Shown piece by piece: positions 1 to 11,876 of a stretch of 64,000 bases of DNA; the first letter of the stretch is position 1; each line of letters begins with the position of its first letter. This DNA is from Pomacea canaliculata (taxonomy: Eukaryota > Mollusca > Gastropoda > Architaenioglossa > Ampullariidae): the NCBI RefSeq assembly GCF_003073045.1, contig NC_037592.1, positions 41,287,760-41,351,759 on the forward strand, in the 5' to 3' direction. The notes below the pieces were generated by a model. The model was not told the origin of the DNA, ran no database searches, and saw only the letters and a list, made by a program, of their open reading frames with translations. Both the position numbers and the translations under genes were made by a program.

Positions 1-241
1 CCCTCGCAAAGGATCACGGGAGATTCACACCAGCCCTCCCCCCTTGCTTCGTCTTCGTCTTCTCTAAATCTGTCTGAATTTCTGATTGCTCGTTCCCTCC
101 GACTCCGCTGTCCGCTTCCCGAAACTTTCAACTTCAGTTTCTTAAATTTACTCCAGTGAGGGGGACAAGGTTTACTTCCATCAGCAACACCGGTCACTCA
201 GCGCGCTGGACACAAGCTGCGGTTATCTGTCCTGAAGACAG
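1..241 (+). other. candidate noncoding 5' exon (possibly of the protocadherin gene)
   Basis: The stretch ends in a good splice donor (CTGAAGACAG followed by GTGAGTTT at 242) and is richer in CG dinucleotides than the sequence after it. It has no long reading frame. The next convincing acceptor on the plus strand that leads into coding sequence is at 7363, just before the protocadherin start, so this may be the 5' untranslated exon of that gene with an intron of about 7.1 kb. The exon may begin before the window. The link between the two exons is inference. Confidence 0.35.
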
Positions 242-3200
242 GTGAGTTTCCTTCACTGATGGCATTCTCCGGTAAATTAGTGACTGTTTTATGTTAACAA
301 AGACTTGCTGCTGATGATGATGATGATAATGAGGAGGAGGAGGATCACTGGCATGCACGCTGCTCTGATAGCTACAGCAATGTTACACGATGATGCTGAC
401 GATGGTCACTGCCAACTAGTAAACACTAGTTGTTGAACAGTTTTTTTTTTATGTTCACTGAACATTGTTAGCATCTTGGAATTAGCTAAATCCAATCATT
501 TAAGGAAAACATTTGCACTCAGGTTAGCCTTTCTATGATGACAAAAATTGCATATCTCAACTCTAAATCTTCGACAGCAACATGTGTGGCCAGCGTTTCC
601 CCTTTTCTGTCCTGCCATCTTGGTTGGTTTCTTCAATTTCTCCATATCTCGAATGTTATTGTTGTTGTTATAATTAGTTTCATTTATAAATCGCCATGAG
701 CTTGCTCATAGGGTTGGCATATGGCGCTATAAAAATCCTTTCTTCTTCTTCTCTTCTTATTATTATTATTATTTTTTTCCATCGGCACAACATCCATGCG
801 AATTAGGTTTCTTACCTTTATGCAAGCTCCAACAAGACTGCTGTGAATCCTTTCAGAGGCTCGCGGCATCTTCACAAAGACTTTTGTAATCCTGTAGTTA
901 CACAAGGACCTCAGCGGGTGTTTGCTGACAGGTGAAGGAGAATAAAACATCTCAACATTCCATTATAGTGACTGCAAATGAGTGCAGCACACAGGACAGA
1001 CAGACTAATCATTGTCCTGCCATTGTGCGGACAGAGTTTGTCTTTGTGTCTCGTGATGTTTTGTATACACTTCATCTGTAGTCAGTCTTCCGGTGAAGAG
1101 CGCCATTGTCTGCAACATCGCATCATCACAATCTCTTTTTATAAAATATGGAAGTATAGAGTGGCAATGGATTACCAACAATTCTATAGAAAAGACAGAA
1201 AGAACGATTTTTTTTCAAATAAGACACACAGCATGCAAGATATGTAATCTTAAAAAAAGTAATTCTTTCATCCTTCTTTCTTTTCTCTTTTTTTCCAATG
1301 GTTACCATGCAAACTCTCCATACTCCCTCTGTTGCTAACTCTTCCCATCATCCCCAACATGTCCGCGTCCTGGGACACATTTTTTACTGGATGGACGACT
1401 GCGCCACGTTGATAGATTGCATCGCCATCTCTTGTCGCGTCGTCGCTTCATTAAGAACTGCAGACTGACGAGCGAGACAGGAAACGAGGGGAAAAAGCGG
1501 TTCACGACAAACGAGCGAGAAAATGGAGAAAGAGAGGGAGAGAGAGGTGCGATGGAGGCCAAAGAATAAAAAGATAAGAAAATTGAGGAAAATGAAAGGG
1601 TGGCTGAAGGAAAGAATGTTTGGGAAGAGATAGGTCTAGAAGATATTTCATCGAAAACAGTATAGAGCTCGATGTTTAGTCCATTTCGTGTTATTACTGT
1701 CCACTCAGTGAGTTCAGTGAGTCCAGGCTTTCATCTGACAGAACCATATCGGGTACCTTGTTCGTGAGTAGCTGGGTGGTTGTACACATCCGTTCTCGAC
1801 AGCTGGGCCTCGACTAAGGGAAGTTGGCGGTGACACCTCCCTTGTTTATGTCAACAAAGACCGAGTATATGGTGTCACAGAGAGTAGCTGTGTTTATCTG
1901 CTTGTCACCAGAAATAGTTCCTCGATCACAACGCCCTCTATTTCCGTTTATTGTGGCTTTTGTGTAAATATTCAAGGTTTTGTCAGGTCTACCTAAACAC
2001 AGGGAAGACCACTCGTTGTCCCCCAGGTCCTCGGGTGCCTCCTTGCCTCTGTGAGAACTGTCATGTCCGCGGTACTTGTCAAGCTGTCCTGTCGCCACGT
2101 GCTGACACAATAATTGCGGTGGGCGTGGCAGGACCAAGATGCTGAGCGAGATGTCGCCAGCCCATCAGCAGGACACGGAGATCAGTGTCGGCGATATTCT
2201 CCATGTAGAAGTCACGAGGTTGGAAGTCTCACCGGAAGGGAGCGGGACTGACACGTGGAGTAGCCGCCCCTCCGTGTCAAGGGCAATGTTTCTAATGACA
2301 GCACGCGCGAGACGGGTCTGGAGTTTCTGCCCACTCGTTCCGTTGATGCTCAGTTTAGCTATCTAATTATCTTCAAGTATTTGTGTCAGCAGTTGTAGAG
2401 TAGCAGTGTGGCTGTTTTCTCGTGGTTGTTATATGGGTGGGTGTCGTAGGAACCAGAATATACTACTAACAGTCTAATCAAAACCTTGTAAAAAAAAATC
2501 ACCACCACCATCCACCACGATGCGTGTAATTTAGTTTTATTCTTTGCGCACCTGTACCAGCGTTTCCATGTTCATGCGTGTGTTGGTAAGCTTGTTCGTT
2601 CGCATGCGTTGGATGATGTTGATATTAGTGACGTGTTGTTACGGCCATCATTTAGCACACCGAGCGACCTTTGTATCTTTATGCAAAATACCACCTTAAT
2701 GGTGATGTATACGGCCTCACGGTGATCGTAGGAGCAGTCAGTGGTTCACCGTGTCTAGAGAATGTTTCAGACGGAGACCCGTCATTCCATCCGCCGCTCT
2801 TTTATCCTCCATGATCAATCACGTGCCAAGCGTCTTGAAGGTAAAGCGAGGCTGGGGAGAATAGAGGGAGGGGGTTGAGTTCAAGTCTCGGACATAGGCG
2901 GTTCTGGAACCTACGACCTTTTCTACTCTAAAGTTGAATCCACTGGCTACCAACACTGCACGAACACAGACTTTTTTAACTTTTAATTTTAAATTGTAAT
3001 AACATGGATGTCCAAAGCAGGGTTCCAGCTTCAGGTGTTACATTTTAAATGAAAGGAGACGTTAAAATCGTTTATTCCCACCCTATTTATTTATTTCCTA
3101 TATCATATCTCCATGGCCAAACCGACTCACCTGAGTCATGGACTCACACGTGCTGCCACCTGCATTGTGTGTTTGCGATGTTGAGGGCTGCAACGAGCGC

Positions 3201-6200
3201 CACATCGTGAGAAAGTGTGAGTGTCCCCTAGGGAAGTAAGTGCAGGTGACTTGCACGCGGTTTGAAACAAATCCACGAGAAGGCGACTGAGAGCTGCAGC
3301 AAAGTCAACACGAGGGTCGAGGCGCGGGAAGGCGGATACGAACGTGGCATTCTGGCCGCCAGCCACACAGCAGCTGTCGTGTCTTCATGGGTCGTGTTTG
3401 TCCCTCAAGCCATCAACAAACCCCTTCTTCATCCCTTCGCCTTCACCCTCTTTCTCTTCGCCTATTATTTGTGTGTACATTCATGTGTGTGTTTGTCTAA
3501 GAAAAATACAGTTTGTAATAATTCAGAAGTTTTATGTTGAGCTATTGCTGCTTAATGCTGTTTACAATAGACACACAATTTTGTTTCCATGGTTACGATG
3601 TATGGTTTGTAACATTTACAGTGAAAACATTGTCTTCTAAATTAATAATAATCTGCCCAATAAACGAGCACAAGAAATACATTTGCTCCACGAGCATCAC
3701 TCCTGACATCAATCAACTTGTCACTAGTTGTGATTATAGTCAGATGACTGGTCCCCCCGCTCGTCTTCCTCTGCACATTGATCCACTCTCCATCATTAGT
3801 TTGTTCCCTGATACCTTTTGTATTTTCTATGTTTGGTTTGTATTGTTTGTCAGAATACTTGTCCCTTAACCCCTCCTCCAGCCAGGTGTCCCCCCTGCGC
3901 CGCTTTACTTCCTTCTTTCAGTCGCTCACAGTCGCGCAAGGGGCAGTGGGAAAACTTTCTCTGAAAACACAGCTGGGTACGTTGGAAAGTGGAGATGACT
4001 TTTGTGGACTACAGAGCGAGGTTGGTGTGAGGAGGGAGAGAAGGCAGATGATGGAGGGGATGTGTGTGTGTGGGGAGGGGGGAGTCCTGCGAGTGCGGGT
4101 CACGTGCAAGTCTCACCGAGTCCAAGACGTGTCATCAAAGATGCAGCGGGTCATTGTTGGAGAGACAAAAGGCTGGAGTGACTCATGAGGAGGACAGAAA
4201 TCACCGCACAGCTACTTTTTGTCCCCAGTCAGCGTCTGGCGCCCTCGGCCGGTGCCTGGCTGTGACAGTGCCATCTGACAGTAAGTAACCTTTGTCACAC
4301 ATTCTTTGCCAGACTCTGTAACTGCCACAGCATTCTTAACTGAGTTGACTTTGCTGTTCAGTCAGGCGTGACCAGCCCGCACACAGAAGCTGTTTAATTA
4401 CTATTTCAATTACTGTTGGCTCAGCAAACTCAGAGAAAATGCAACGAAAGGCAAAAATCAGAAGGAAGAAGGAACAAAACGAATTGACTTTTGTTAGTCT
4501 TGCTGTCGGACATGCAGGGTTACTTTGCACGTAGTATGAACAACACTGAATAAAACTGATTAGTGAAAGTAAACAATGCTGAATAACATGTGTATGATCG
4601 TAAACACGACTGTCGCCCGTGAGAGCATGAGAAAGACTTACACAAGTCTTGTAAATGAGACTTTACAGGTCAAACCTCTCGTTTACTGGTCAGTCCGGCG
4701 TTCATTAGTCAGTTTGTCTTTCCGGCCTTCATCAGGGCCAATATTGTCTTTGTTCTTGCTATTATTATTGTTGTTGATAAATTGTTACTATTTCCTCGGT
4801 CTTTTTCCAAATCTGTCCATCTTTTCCGTGAACCTTTGTGCGATCGACCTCGGAGCTGAGGAGGGTGGGATGGCGGGGAGAGATAAAAATGCGGTCAGAC
4901 AAAGAGGGCGGCAAGGACAACAAAAGTTGTCCTCAGTTTAAAAAAAAAAAAAACGACTACTACTGTCCTGAAGACGCTTGTGGAGGGTTTGATGTGCATG
5001 TGGACGTGTTTGCAAAGCAGGAATAGCGACAGTTACCACCAGCTCACCGGGGCAGTGGGGGCCTCGAGAATGAGGATCTCTTCAAGGAAAACAATCGTGG
5101 GGAGGGGGGAGGGAACCGTTGTAGCTAGGGTGGGAGGGAAGAGCAGGAGACAGAGAGGAAAGATGGACAGACACAGATAATCGATTGGTCGGCGAGGGCG
5201 AGCTTGCAGACAGACAAAGCCAGTCTCACAGAAGACGTGGCGTCACAGCCTCGCGAACGTCACCTGAGAGGGTAAAGGCGGGTGACGTGTACTTAGTATA
5301 ACTAGAGGTTGTGTGGGGGTAGCGGGTGGGTGTAATGTTAACCTTAGTACTAGGAGGGGGTTGTTTTGAGTTTGTTAATATGCTCTGTGCTTAACTTATG
5401 AATGTGACATTTGTGCTGGTGACGAGACATTGGAGTAACGTTTGACAAGTGTCAGAATGGGATGGAACAATTCTAGTTCTCTGTCTCACAGCACTATAAT
5501 ATAGTGTTATATTAGAAATATTATTTATATACACATACACATACACATACACGCACGCGCTAAGTGATGTTGTTTTCATCTTTCCGTTTACAGGTATTCA
5601 GATATGAAAGCTATAAATGTAGTTATAATAGTTGTCAATAAATGGATATAATTCTAGATATTAGTTTATTTTTCCCGATGAAAGTTGAAGTGGGAGCCGC
5701 ATGGCGAGCAGGGTGCTGTCACGTGTTCGTGTTCACGTTCTCACGGCGCTGAGTTCTCCAGACGTGCGCGCGTGTGTGTTTGTTTACGTGTCAACCAACA
5801 GCCGGCTTCCCACGGGAAGACTTTGAGGCCTTGGTGTCTACTGGCACCCTGACCTGCCTGACCTTTGTATCCGTACACCGGGTAGCTGACTCGGGTAGTA
5901 GTGTCGCTTCTGCAACTGAAACTGAAGCAGTGTGTTTCTATATGTGCATGCAATTTAACCGGATTGTAAAGACAAAATAAAACTGTTTTATTCTACTTTA
6001 ATAAAGACAGTAGATATAACAGTCGTACGTAATCCTTTAAAAAAAGTCTATACACTTAATAAAATAGTTGGAGAAATATCTCCGTCTCCAGTTAAAAGAA
6101 AATCTATACAAGAGTTGAAATACCTTTAAAAAGACTCTTTAGACATAACATACATTTAAGTGGCTAAAATAAGTAGCTTGCCCTTTATTTCATTAAAACA

Positions 6201-7363
6201 TATATAGACTTAATAGATACAATAGCTGGGAGGCAAGTGACTGCTGTATCTCCCTGTCCCAGGGCACACCACAAAATGCAGTGAAGTGTGACGATGTATT
6301 TACATTATTTAAACAGACATTTAGTGGCTTTGTTTAAAATGAGGTGTCAGGGCCCCACCCCGTTATCTTGACATCATCGGGTGTGAAGTACCACAGTGGC
6401 AGGAATGCTGCTGCAAACCACTCACTGAGCTACGTTCACTGCAGCGCCCTCTATGGCCGTAGTAGCAGGACCTGCATTAAAGTGTCATCGGCCCTACAAC
6501 ATAGCTGTCCTCATGGCCTCCAGGCCTGATACAAGGCGAGATGGACTTGATTGGAAATAGCGGCAATTGTAAACACACCTTTGGGCAGGAAGTCCGTGAT
6601 GCTGTGTTGCTCACCATTGGACATCCGGGACACAAACTGGAATAAAACATCTCAGTAACCACCCGACTGCTCATACCATCAAACATTATTAGACTGATCA
6701 ACCAACTGCTCAGGTATTGCTGGTCAATGGTGTGTGGTAGTCAGACCTTCATGTTCTCATTCGGTGGGTCGGATCAGAAACAAACACGTGCATGCAGACG
6801 AGCGTAGCACTCGCATTCACACAGACAGACAGACAGGCCCGAGCTCTTGTCCACACTATCTTTACCAAGACAGTTGGGAACTAAGACTGTCAGAAGTCGG
6901 CATGAAGGATAGCAAGGCAACACGAAGGCTTCCACACCTGCGAGTCAAGACTAAGACTGTCAGTGTTTCTGTGAGTGTGACCGCTCACACCTGGACCTCT
7001 TCTTTGTTCTCACCCGACAGTCGTTTCATTACAGCCGCTCGCTTCTCTTAGGTTTCCCTCCTTGTTTGCATTGGACTTCACCTTTCACACTGTCACACCT
7101 GCGTGCGAGCGTAGAGTCACTGGGAAATAATCAAGGGAGGCAAACACTAACAGGACCTTAGTGAATGAGCAGACAGGAAGGAAGGAGGGGAAAGAGAATA
7201 GGAGGAAGAAAGAATGTTAAGGGCTTAGCTGTATGTTACCCTTACCAAGGTTTACTATCACATTCTGTTTCCCTCACTAGATTGTACTTTCTGTTTCCCC
7301 ACTAAGGCTGCACTAACGCCGTGAGTGTTTCCCTCCCTAACATCAGATTTTTGTCTTTTACAG
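242..7363. other. long intron or intergenic region without a recognised gene
   Basis: I find no coding exon here. It holds scattered low-complexity DNA: GATGAT/GAGGAG triplets near 312-345, a LINE-like 3' tail near 692-775, a homopurine stretch near 1510-1620, a TACACA-type microsatellite near 5527-5560, and several plain A/T runs. Open frames in the region are short and resemble no family I know. If the exon at 1-241 belongs to the protocadherin, all of this is its first intron. Confidence 0.5.
692..775 (+). mobile_element. 3' tail of a truncated LINE (CR1/L2-like)
   Basis: The motif GGCGCTATAAAAATCC followed by TTC and TTA triplet runs (TTCTTCTTCTCTTCTTATTATTATTATT) is the kind of 3' end that CR1/L2-type non-LTR elements leave: a short GC-containing block, a GCGCTATAAAA motif and a simple-repeat tail. 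Only the extreme 3' end is present and no reverse transcriptase is visible. The assignment rests on general resemblance and could be wrong. Confidence 0.35.
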
Positions 7364-7488
7364 GTGTGTGATGACATTTGAAGCTGAAACATCTTTCACT
7401 GCTGTACAATGATGTCTGGCACTTTCTCACACAATGAATTTCAAAATTTCTCAGCATTATTCACTCTCGGTCGTCGGCATTACTCATT
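7364..7488 (+). promoter_or_regulatory. protocadherin 5' leader with overlapping upstream ORF
   Basis: The exon opens after TTTTACAG at 7363. Two tandem ATGs (7409, 7412) begin a 27-codon frame whose TGA (7490-7492) overlaps the main ATG at 7489 as ATGA. A further ATG at 7434 lies in the third frame. The predicted N-terminus from 7489 (MTFIFLPFTSG then EDISYN) is short for a signal peptide. A missing base could instead join the upstream frame to the main one and give a longer leader; other single-base breaks in this gene make that plausible. The choice between a real uORF and an indel is open. Confidence 0.4.
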
Positions 7489-10400
7489 ATGACCTTCATC
7501 TTTCTCCCGTTCACTTCCGGTGAAGACATTTCCTACAACCTGTCCGAGGAGCAACAGCCCAACACTTTCGTCGGAAACGTCGCTCGAGATGTGAACCTCC
7601 AGGCTCTGCTCCCTGAAACACTTTTTCAGAACATGCAGTACAGCATTCTTGCCGGCTCCAGCTCTAGTTCCCATGGCAACCTCTTCACCATCAACCATCT
7701 GACACCGCCGACCTTTTCACTGTCCGCAGACTGGACAGGGAGGCTCTGTGCCCCTTCAGCCTCGTCTGCGAGCTCAGCTTCAAGGTGGGCGCCGTGTCTG
7801 GAACTTATTTCAAGAACATCATCGTCAAGATCTTCGTACAAGACGTCAACGACAATGCTCCCCACTTTAACAAGTCATCGATGACCATCAACATTCCGGA
7901 GTCGGTCAGCGTAGGGGCGCTGTACTCGCTAGAGGGCGCCGTGGACGACGATACAGGAACGAACAACTCTGTGCAAGGGTACGCCATTGAGCCAGCAGAT
8001 GGCGCTTTCGGCATTGTCTTCACTCAGCGACTGGACAGGACTTCCGATGTTGTGCTCGTGGTCAACCAGCCGTTAGACCGGGAAACCACGCCCTTGCATG
8101 TCTTAAAGCTGATTGCGACAGACGCGGGAATCCCCCGCCGGACAGCCGAGATGACCGTGCAGGTGAAGGTGTTGGATGTGAATGACAATCCCCCGGAGTT
8201 CGCACGACCCTCCTACCGCATCAACATCGGCGAAAACGCCTTGCCAGGCTCCGCCCTTGTGACACTGTCGGCCAGGGACAGCGACGAAGGGTCCAATGCG
8301 GAGATCAGGTACCGACTGAGTGGACACCAGGACAGCGGAGTTGCCGCCATGTTCGCAGTGAATGCAACCAGCGGTGAGGTGTCCCTGCGACAGAGGCCCA
8401 CCAGTGGACTCTACTCACTCATCGTCGAGGCTTCAGACAACGGAACTCCTTCTAAAGACGCACAGGTCATAGTCGAGGTTCAGGTTATCGACAATGCCAA
8501 CAACCCTCCCAGTATGACCGTGTCCTTGCTGAACCCCACCATCCCCGAGAACGCTAAGATGCACACCCCCGTTGCGCATGTCTCGATCGACGACCCTGAC
8601 TCCGGCAGCAACGGACAGGTATCCTGCTTCAGTCAAAGTGCCTTCTTTGATCTGCGCAAGCTGGGGGACAATGACCTTATGGTCAACGTGGCCAAGGAGC
8701 TGGACCGGGAGGATACCCCCACCTACAGGGTGACGGTGTTCTGTCAGGACTACGGCACCCCTCCCCTCAACGGCACTCTTACCTTCATCATCGATGTCTC
8801 AGACGTCAACGACAACGCGCCGTCGTTTTCAGAGCCCCGCGTATCTCTCTCCTTTCCCGAGGGCAACCGTGTGGGGGACGTGGTCTACACTCTCACAGGC
8901 CACCGATAAAGATATAGGGGTCAACGCGCAGGTCACCTACAGAATCGTAAACGAGGCCGACGCTGCTTTTCACGTTGTGGAGAGCACGGGGGCTATTGTC
9001 GCGGCCCGGCCTCTGGACAGAGAGACGAAAGACCTGTACATCATCCAGGTTCTGGCCATGGACCGGGGGTCGCCCCAGCTGTCTTCCACGGCCACCGTTA
9101 GCGTCTTCGTCGACGACCTCAACGACGAGGCGCCAGAGTTCGCTGACATAAGCTACAGGTTCCAGGTGAGGGAGAACGTTCCAGAAGGTACGGTTGTAGC
9201 ACTCTTTACCGCCACTGACCCTGACCTTGGCACTGGAGGTCGCGTGTCCTTTACCTTCAGCACTCTGCAGCAGTACGTTAGCTCTTCCTTCCACCTCCAC
9301 CCGAACGGCAGTTTGGTTACAAAGGGTCTTCTAGGACCGTGAGTCCACGGGTCTGTACGTGTTCGACGTCATCGCCTCGGACGAAGGTATTCCAAGGCTC
9401 AGCAGCCGGACACTGGTGACGGTGGAACTGTTGGACGACAACGATAACGATCCCGTGTTTATCTTCCCGGGCCCCGGAAACAGCACGGTGGTGCTGGACG
9501 TGCCCCTCGCTAAGGGGAGCCTACTCTTTCGTGTGATTGCCACTGATGCTGACGAGGGCGCCAATGGTGTGGTGTCCTACTCCATGTCAACGAAGAATCT
9601 GACCACCCCGTTCACTGTGGATCCATTGACAGGTGACGTCAGAGCTGTCATGGCGGTGACGGACGAGCAGGTGGGTGTGTACTCCCTCGTGCTGCAAGCG
9701 ACTGACAGCGGTGACGTCCCGCGTGTCAGCACCGCTACGTTGCACGTAGTTGTCCGACGTAGTCCGCACGCGCAGCCTCTTGAGTCCAGCGACCGCAACA
9801 CCGCCATCGTCATCAGCGTCATCTGCGTCGCTGTCGTCCTCACCGCCATCATCGCCGTTTTCGTCATCGTCATGCGACGACGTGAGAAGTGCCGGACGCT
9901 GCAGAGCCTCAGCAAGGCGAAGGAGAGGAGCAGAGCAAGAGATCCCCCCGGCCCCAACCTGTACATGGACAGACACAGCACCGGAAGCCTCTTCACCACG
10001 CCCTCTAGCGGCACCAGCTCTCCCAAGCCTGAGGTCGGCGGCAGCGCGGGAAAGGTGAGTGAGTGAGCGTGAATGAGTTTGTTTTGAGAAGACAGATTAG
10101 AGACAGGGAAGGTAGTGCTCATTATCAATAATATAATATACACTTTCTTCATGAGATGGCAGACGGCTACTATTTCGTTCTTTGTGTGTTTTGGAGGAGA
10201 TAGAGAGTGTATATGTGTATGTGCGCGCGTGTGTGTGTCCGTTTAGAAAACATTCCGACCACAGGCGACAATCTACTTCTCGTGTGTGAAGCTGATATTA
10301 TCAAAAGTTATTTCCATTTCTTGTGAGTAATGAATAAATATTAATATTAAACCGATTTTCCCTAGACGGCAATTTTATCTTGCATTCACCTGAACGAGCA

Positions 10401-11722
10401 CAGTCATCTTGATTGTATTCATCCCTCGGCTGGCTTGTTTTCTTCACCGATTGACCCTGCACCTAATGCCAAGCTCGTGTCAGGGATCATGTTCTTACAG
10501 CCAACTAATGCTCTACTAATGACGATGTTTTTATATCTTTGATGCAGGTGAATAATTCTATTGATTGGCAGAAGCTGCCGCTAGTTTTCATTTGGATTAT
10601 TTGCTCTAGGTTAAGTCCGTCTTACGTACAGAACCAATTTGTAAGAAAAACACAAACATTTTACATCACATCATCCACACACACATTGTCCTGGGGATTG
10701 TTTCACTCATTTTGCACTCATCTTCTCACAGCCGCGGTCGTCACCTCTGTCAGCCCCTGACCACGACTACTGCTGGAAGAGCGAGTCCCTAGACTTCATC
10801 CTCAAGGACGATAATGATGCCGGCGATGACCAGACGCTTAACCGGGTGACCTCCCTTAGACTCCAACAGGCTTATGTACACATCAGCACGTTCAAGTCTC
10901 AGCTCGTCTCTACCCCAGACACCCCTAGTAAGGTACTCCAGTGTTTCTGGTGACTAGTTGTGTCTCATTAAGACACTGTTGTCCCCGGGTAAACAATTTG
11001 CCAAAGTCAAAGAGCTTAAGTGATAAAATAAAGCATTAACTTTTCATAGAAAATGAAGTGCGTTGATTTAAAAAATAATTAGCTATTTGACAAAATGAAA
11101 TACATTGATCAAATAAGACTTAAGCTGTTGAAATATCCAAAGCCAACCGTGCCAAGAAATTAAGGTCAACCGTTGCTAGTTTTCATTCTCTAGTCAATTT
11201 TGATTGACAGTTGTTAGAAAAGCGCTCGTGTACTTGTTCTCATTTCGTTCTCCACCCTAATCCCAGGCTTACGAATGGCGGGAGATCCATGTACCTGGCC
11301 GTCCAGAAGACTTTCATAGTCTCAGTTCTCGCGGCCATGGAGACAGCGGTATGGGCACAGATGAGGATGGAACCATCGTCCACTCGGCGTCAGAAGGGTC
11401 CGGAGCTAACCCCACCCCCACCAAGATCCCCCTGCGCCCCAAGCTGGGCATCCACTCCTTCTGCAGGCCAGGCTCCAACACCAGCCAAGCTTCCTCCAAA
11501 CACTCTTCCTCCTCTTTGCCCAACCTGTATCTCAAGCCCGGAAGTGACATCTTGGTCTTCCGGCCCACTAGCGTCACCTCGTGCGATTCTAACGTCAGCG
11601 ATGTACCGGAAGATAACTGCACCACAACTTCCGGTTCATACAGCCTGACGTTTGAAGACACGGGTAGTGTGTATGGCCGAGTGCAGGAAACTGGCTACGT
11701 GGTGCATGATATTTATGTCTGA
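7489..11722 (+). CDS. non-clustered-type protocadherin, seven cadherin repeats
   Basis: Calcium-dependent cell adhesion receptor of the plasma membrane. Coding exons: 7489-10054, 10732-10932, 11267-11722, all joined in phase 0, about 1,075 residues. After a short leader come seven cadherin repeats, each closed by a calcium linker: DVNDNAPHF, DVNDNPPEF, DNANNPPS, DVNDNAPSF, DLNDEAPEF, DDNDNDPVF, and a last membrane-proximal repeat. LDRE motifs recur. The membrane helix is at about 9799-9873, followed by MRRREKC. The tail includes DHDYCWKSESLDF and SSRGHGDSG, like delta-type protocadherin tails. Seven repeats fit the PCDH1/7/9/11 type, not the six-repeat clustered type. Three frame breaks interrupt it: near 7700 (one base lost), near 8893 (extra G in ACAGGCCACC) and near 9332 (extra G in CTAGGACCG). 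Homology resumes at once after each, so I read them as assembly errors; a young pseudogene is the alternative. AATAAA follows at 11871. Confidence 0.93.
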
Positions 11723-11870
11723 AGTTGGTCTCAGAGCTCAGCTTCTCTACAACGGAAAGTGATTTCAAATTACAATGGCTGCAATTTAATAATTAGCTTT
11801 TGTAATTGTTCATAGGAGACGTCCACATTTCGCACCTGAGTGCTTTTTATTATCTGCTGTCAGTGCCTAG

Positions 11871-11876
11871 AATAAA
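11871..11876 (+). terminator. polyadenylation signal of the protocadherin
   Basis: AATAAA, 149 bases after the TGA stop of the protocadherin. It is the first canonical signal downstream on this strand. Confidence 0.6.

Noticed and set aside
9577-10152. 191-codon frame antisense to the protocadherin
   Set aside because: It is a shadow of the conserved sense coding sequence: low-complexity Thr/Ala/Arg content, no motif, and the sense frame explains the region.
7489-11722. Calling the protocadherin a pseudogene
   Set aside because: The three frame breaks are single bases with intact homology around them, and similar breaks occur in the essential LARS1; an assembly cause is more likely, though not proven.
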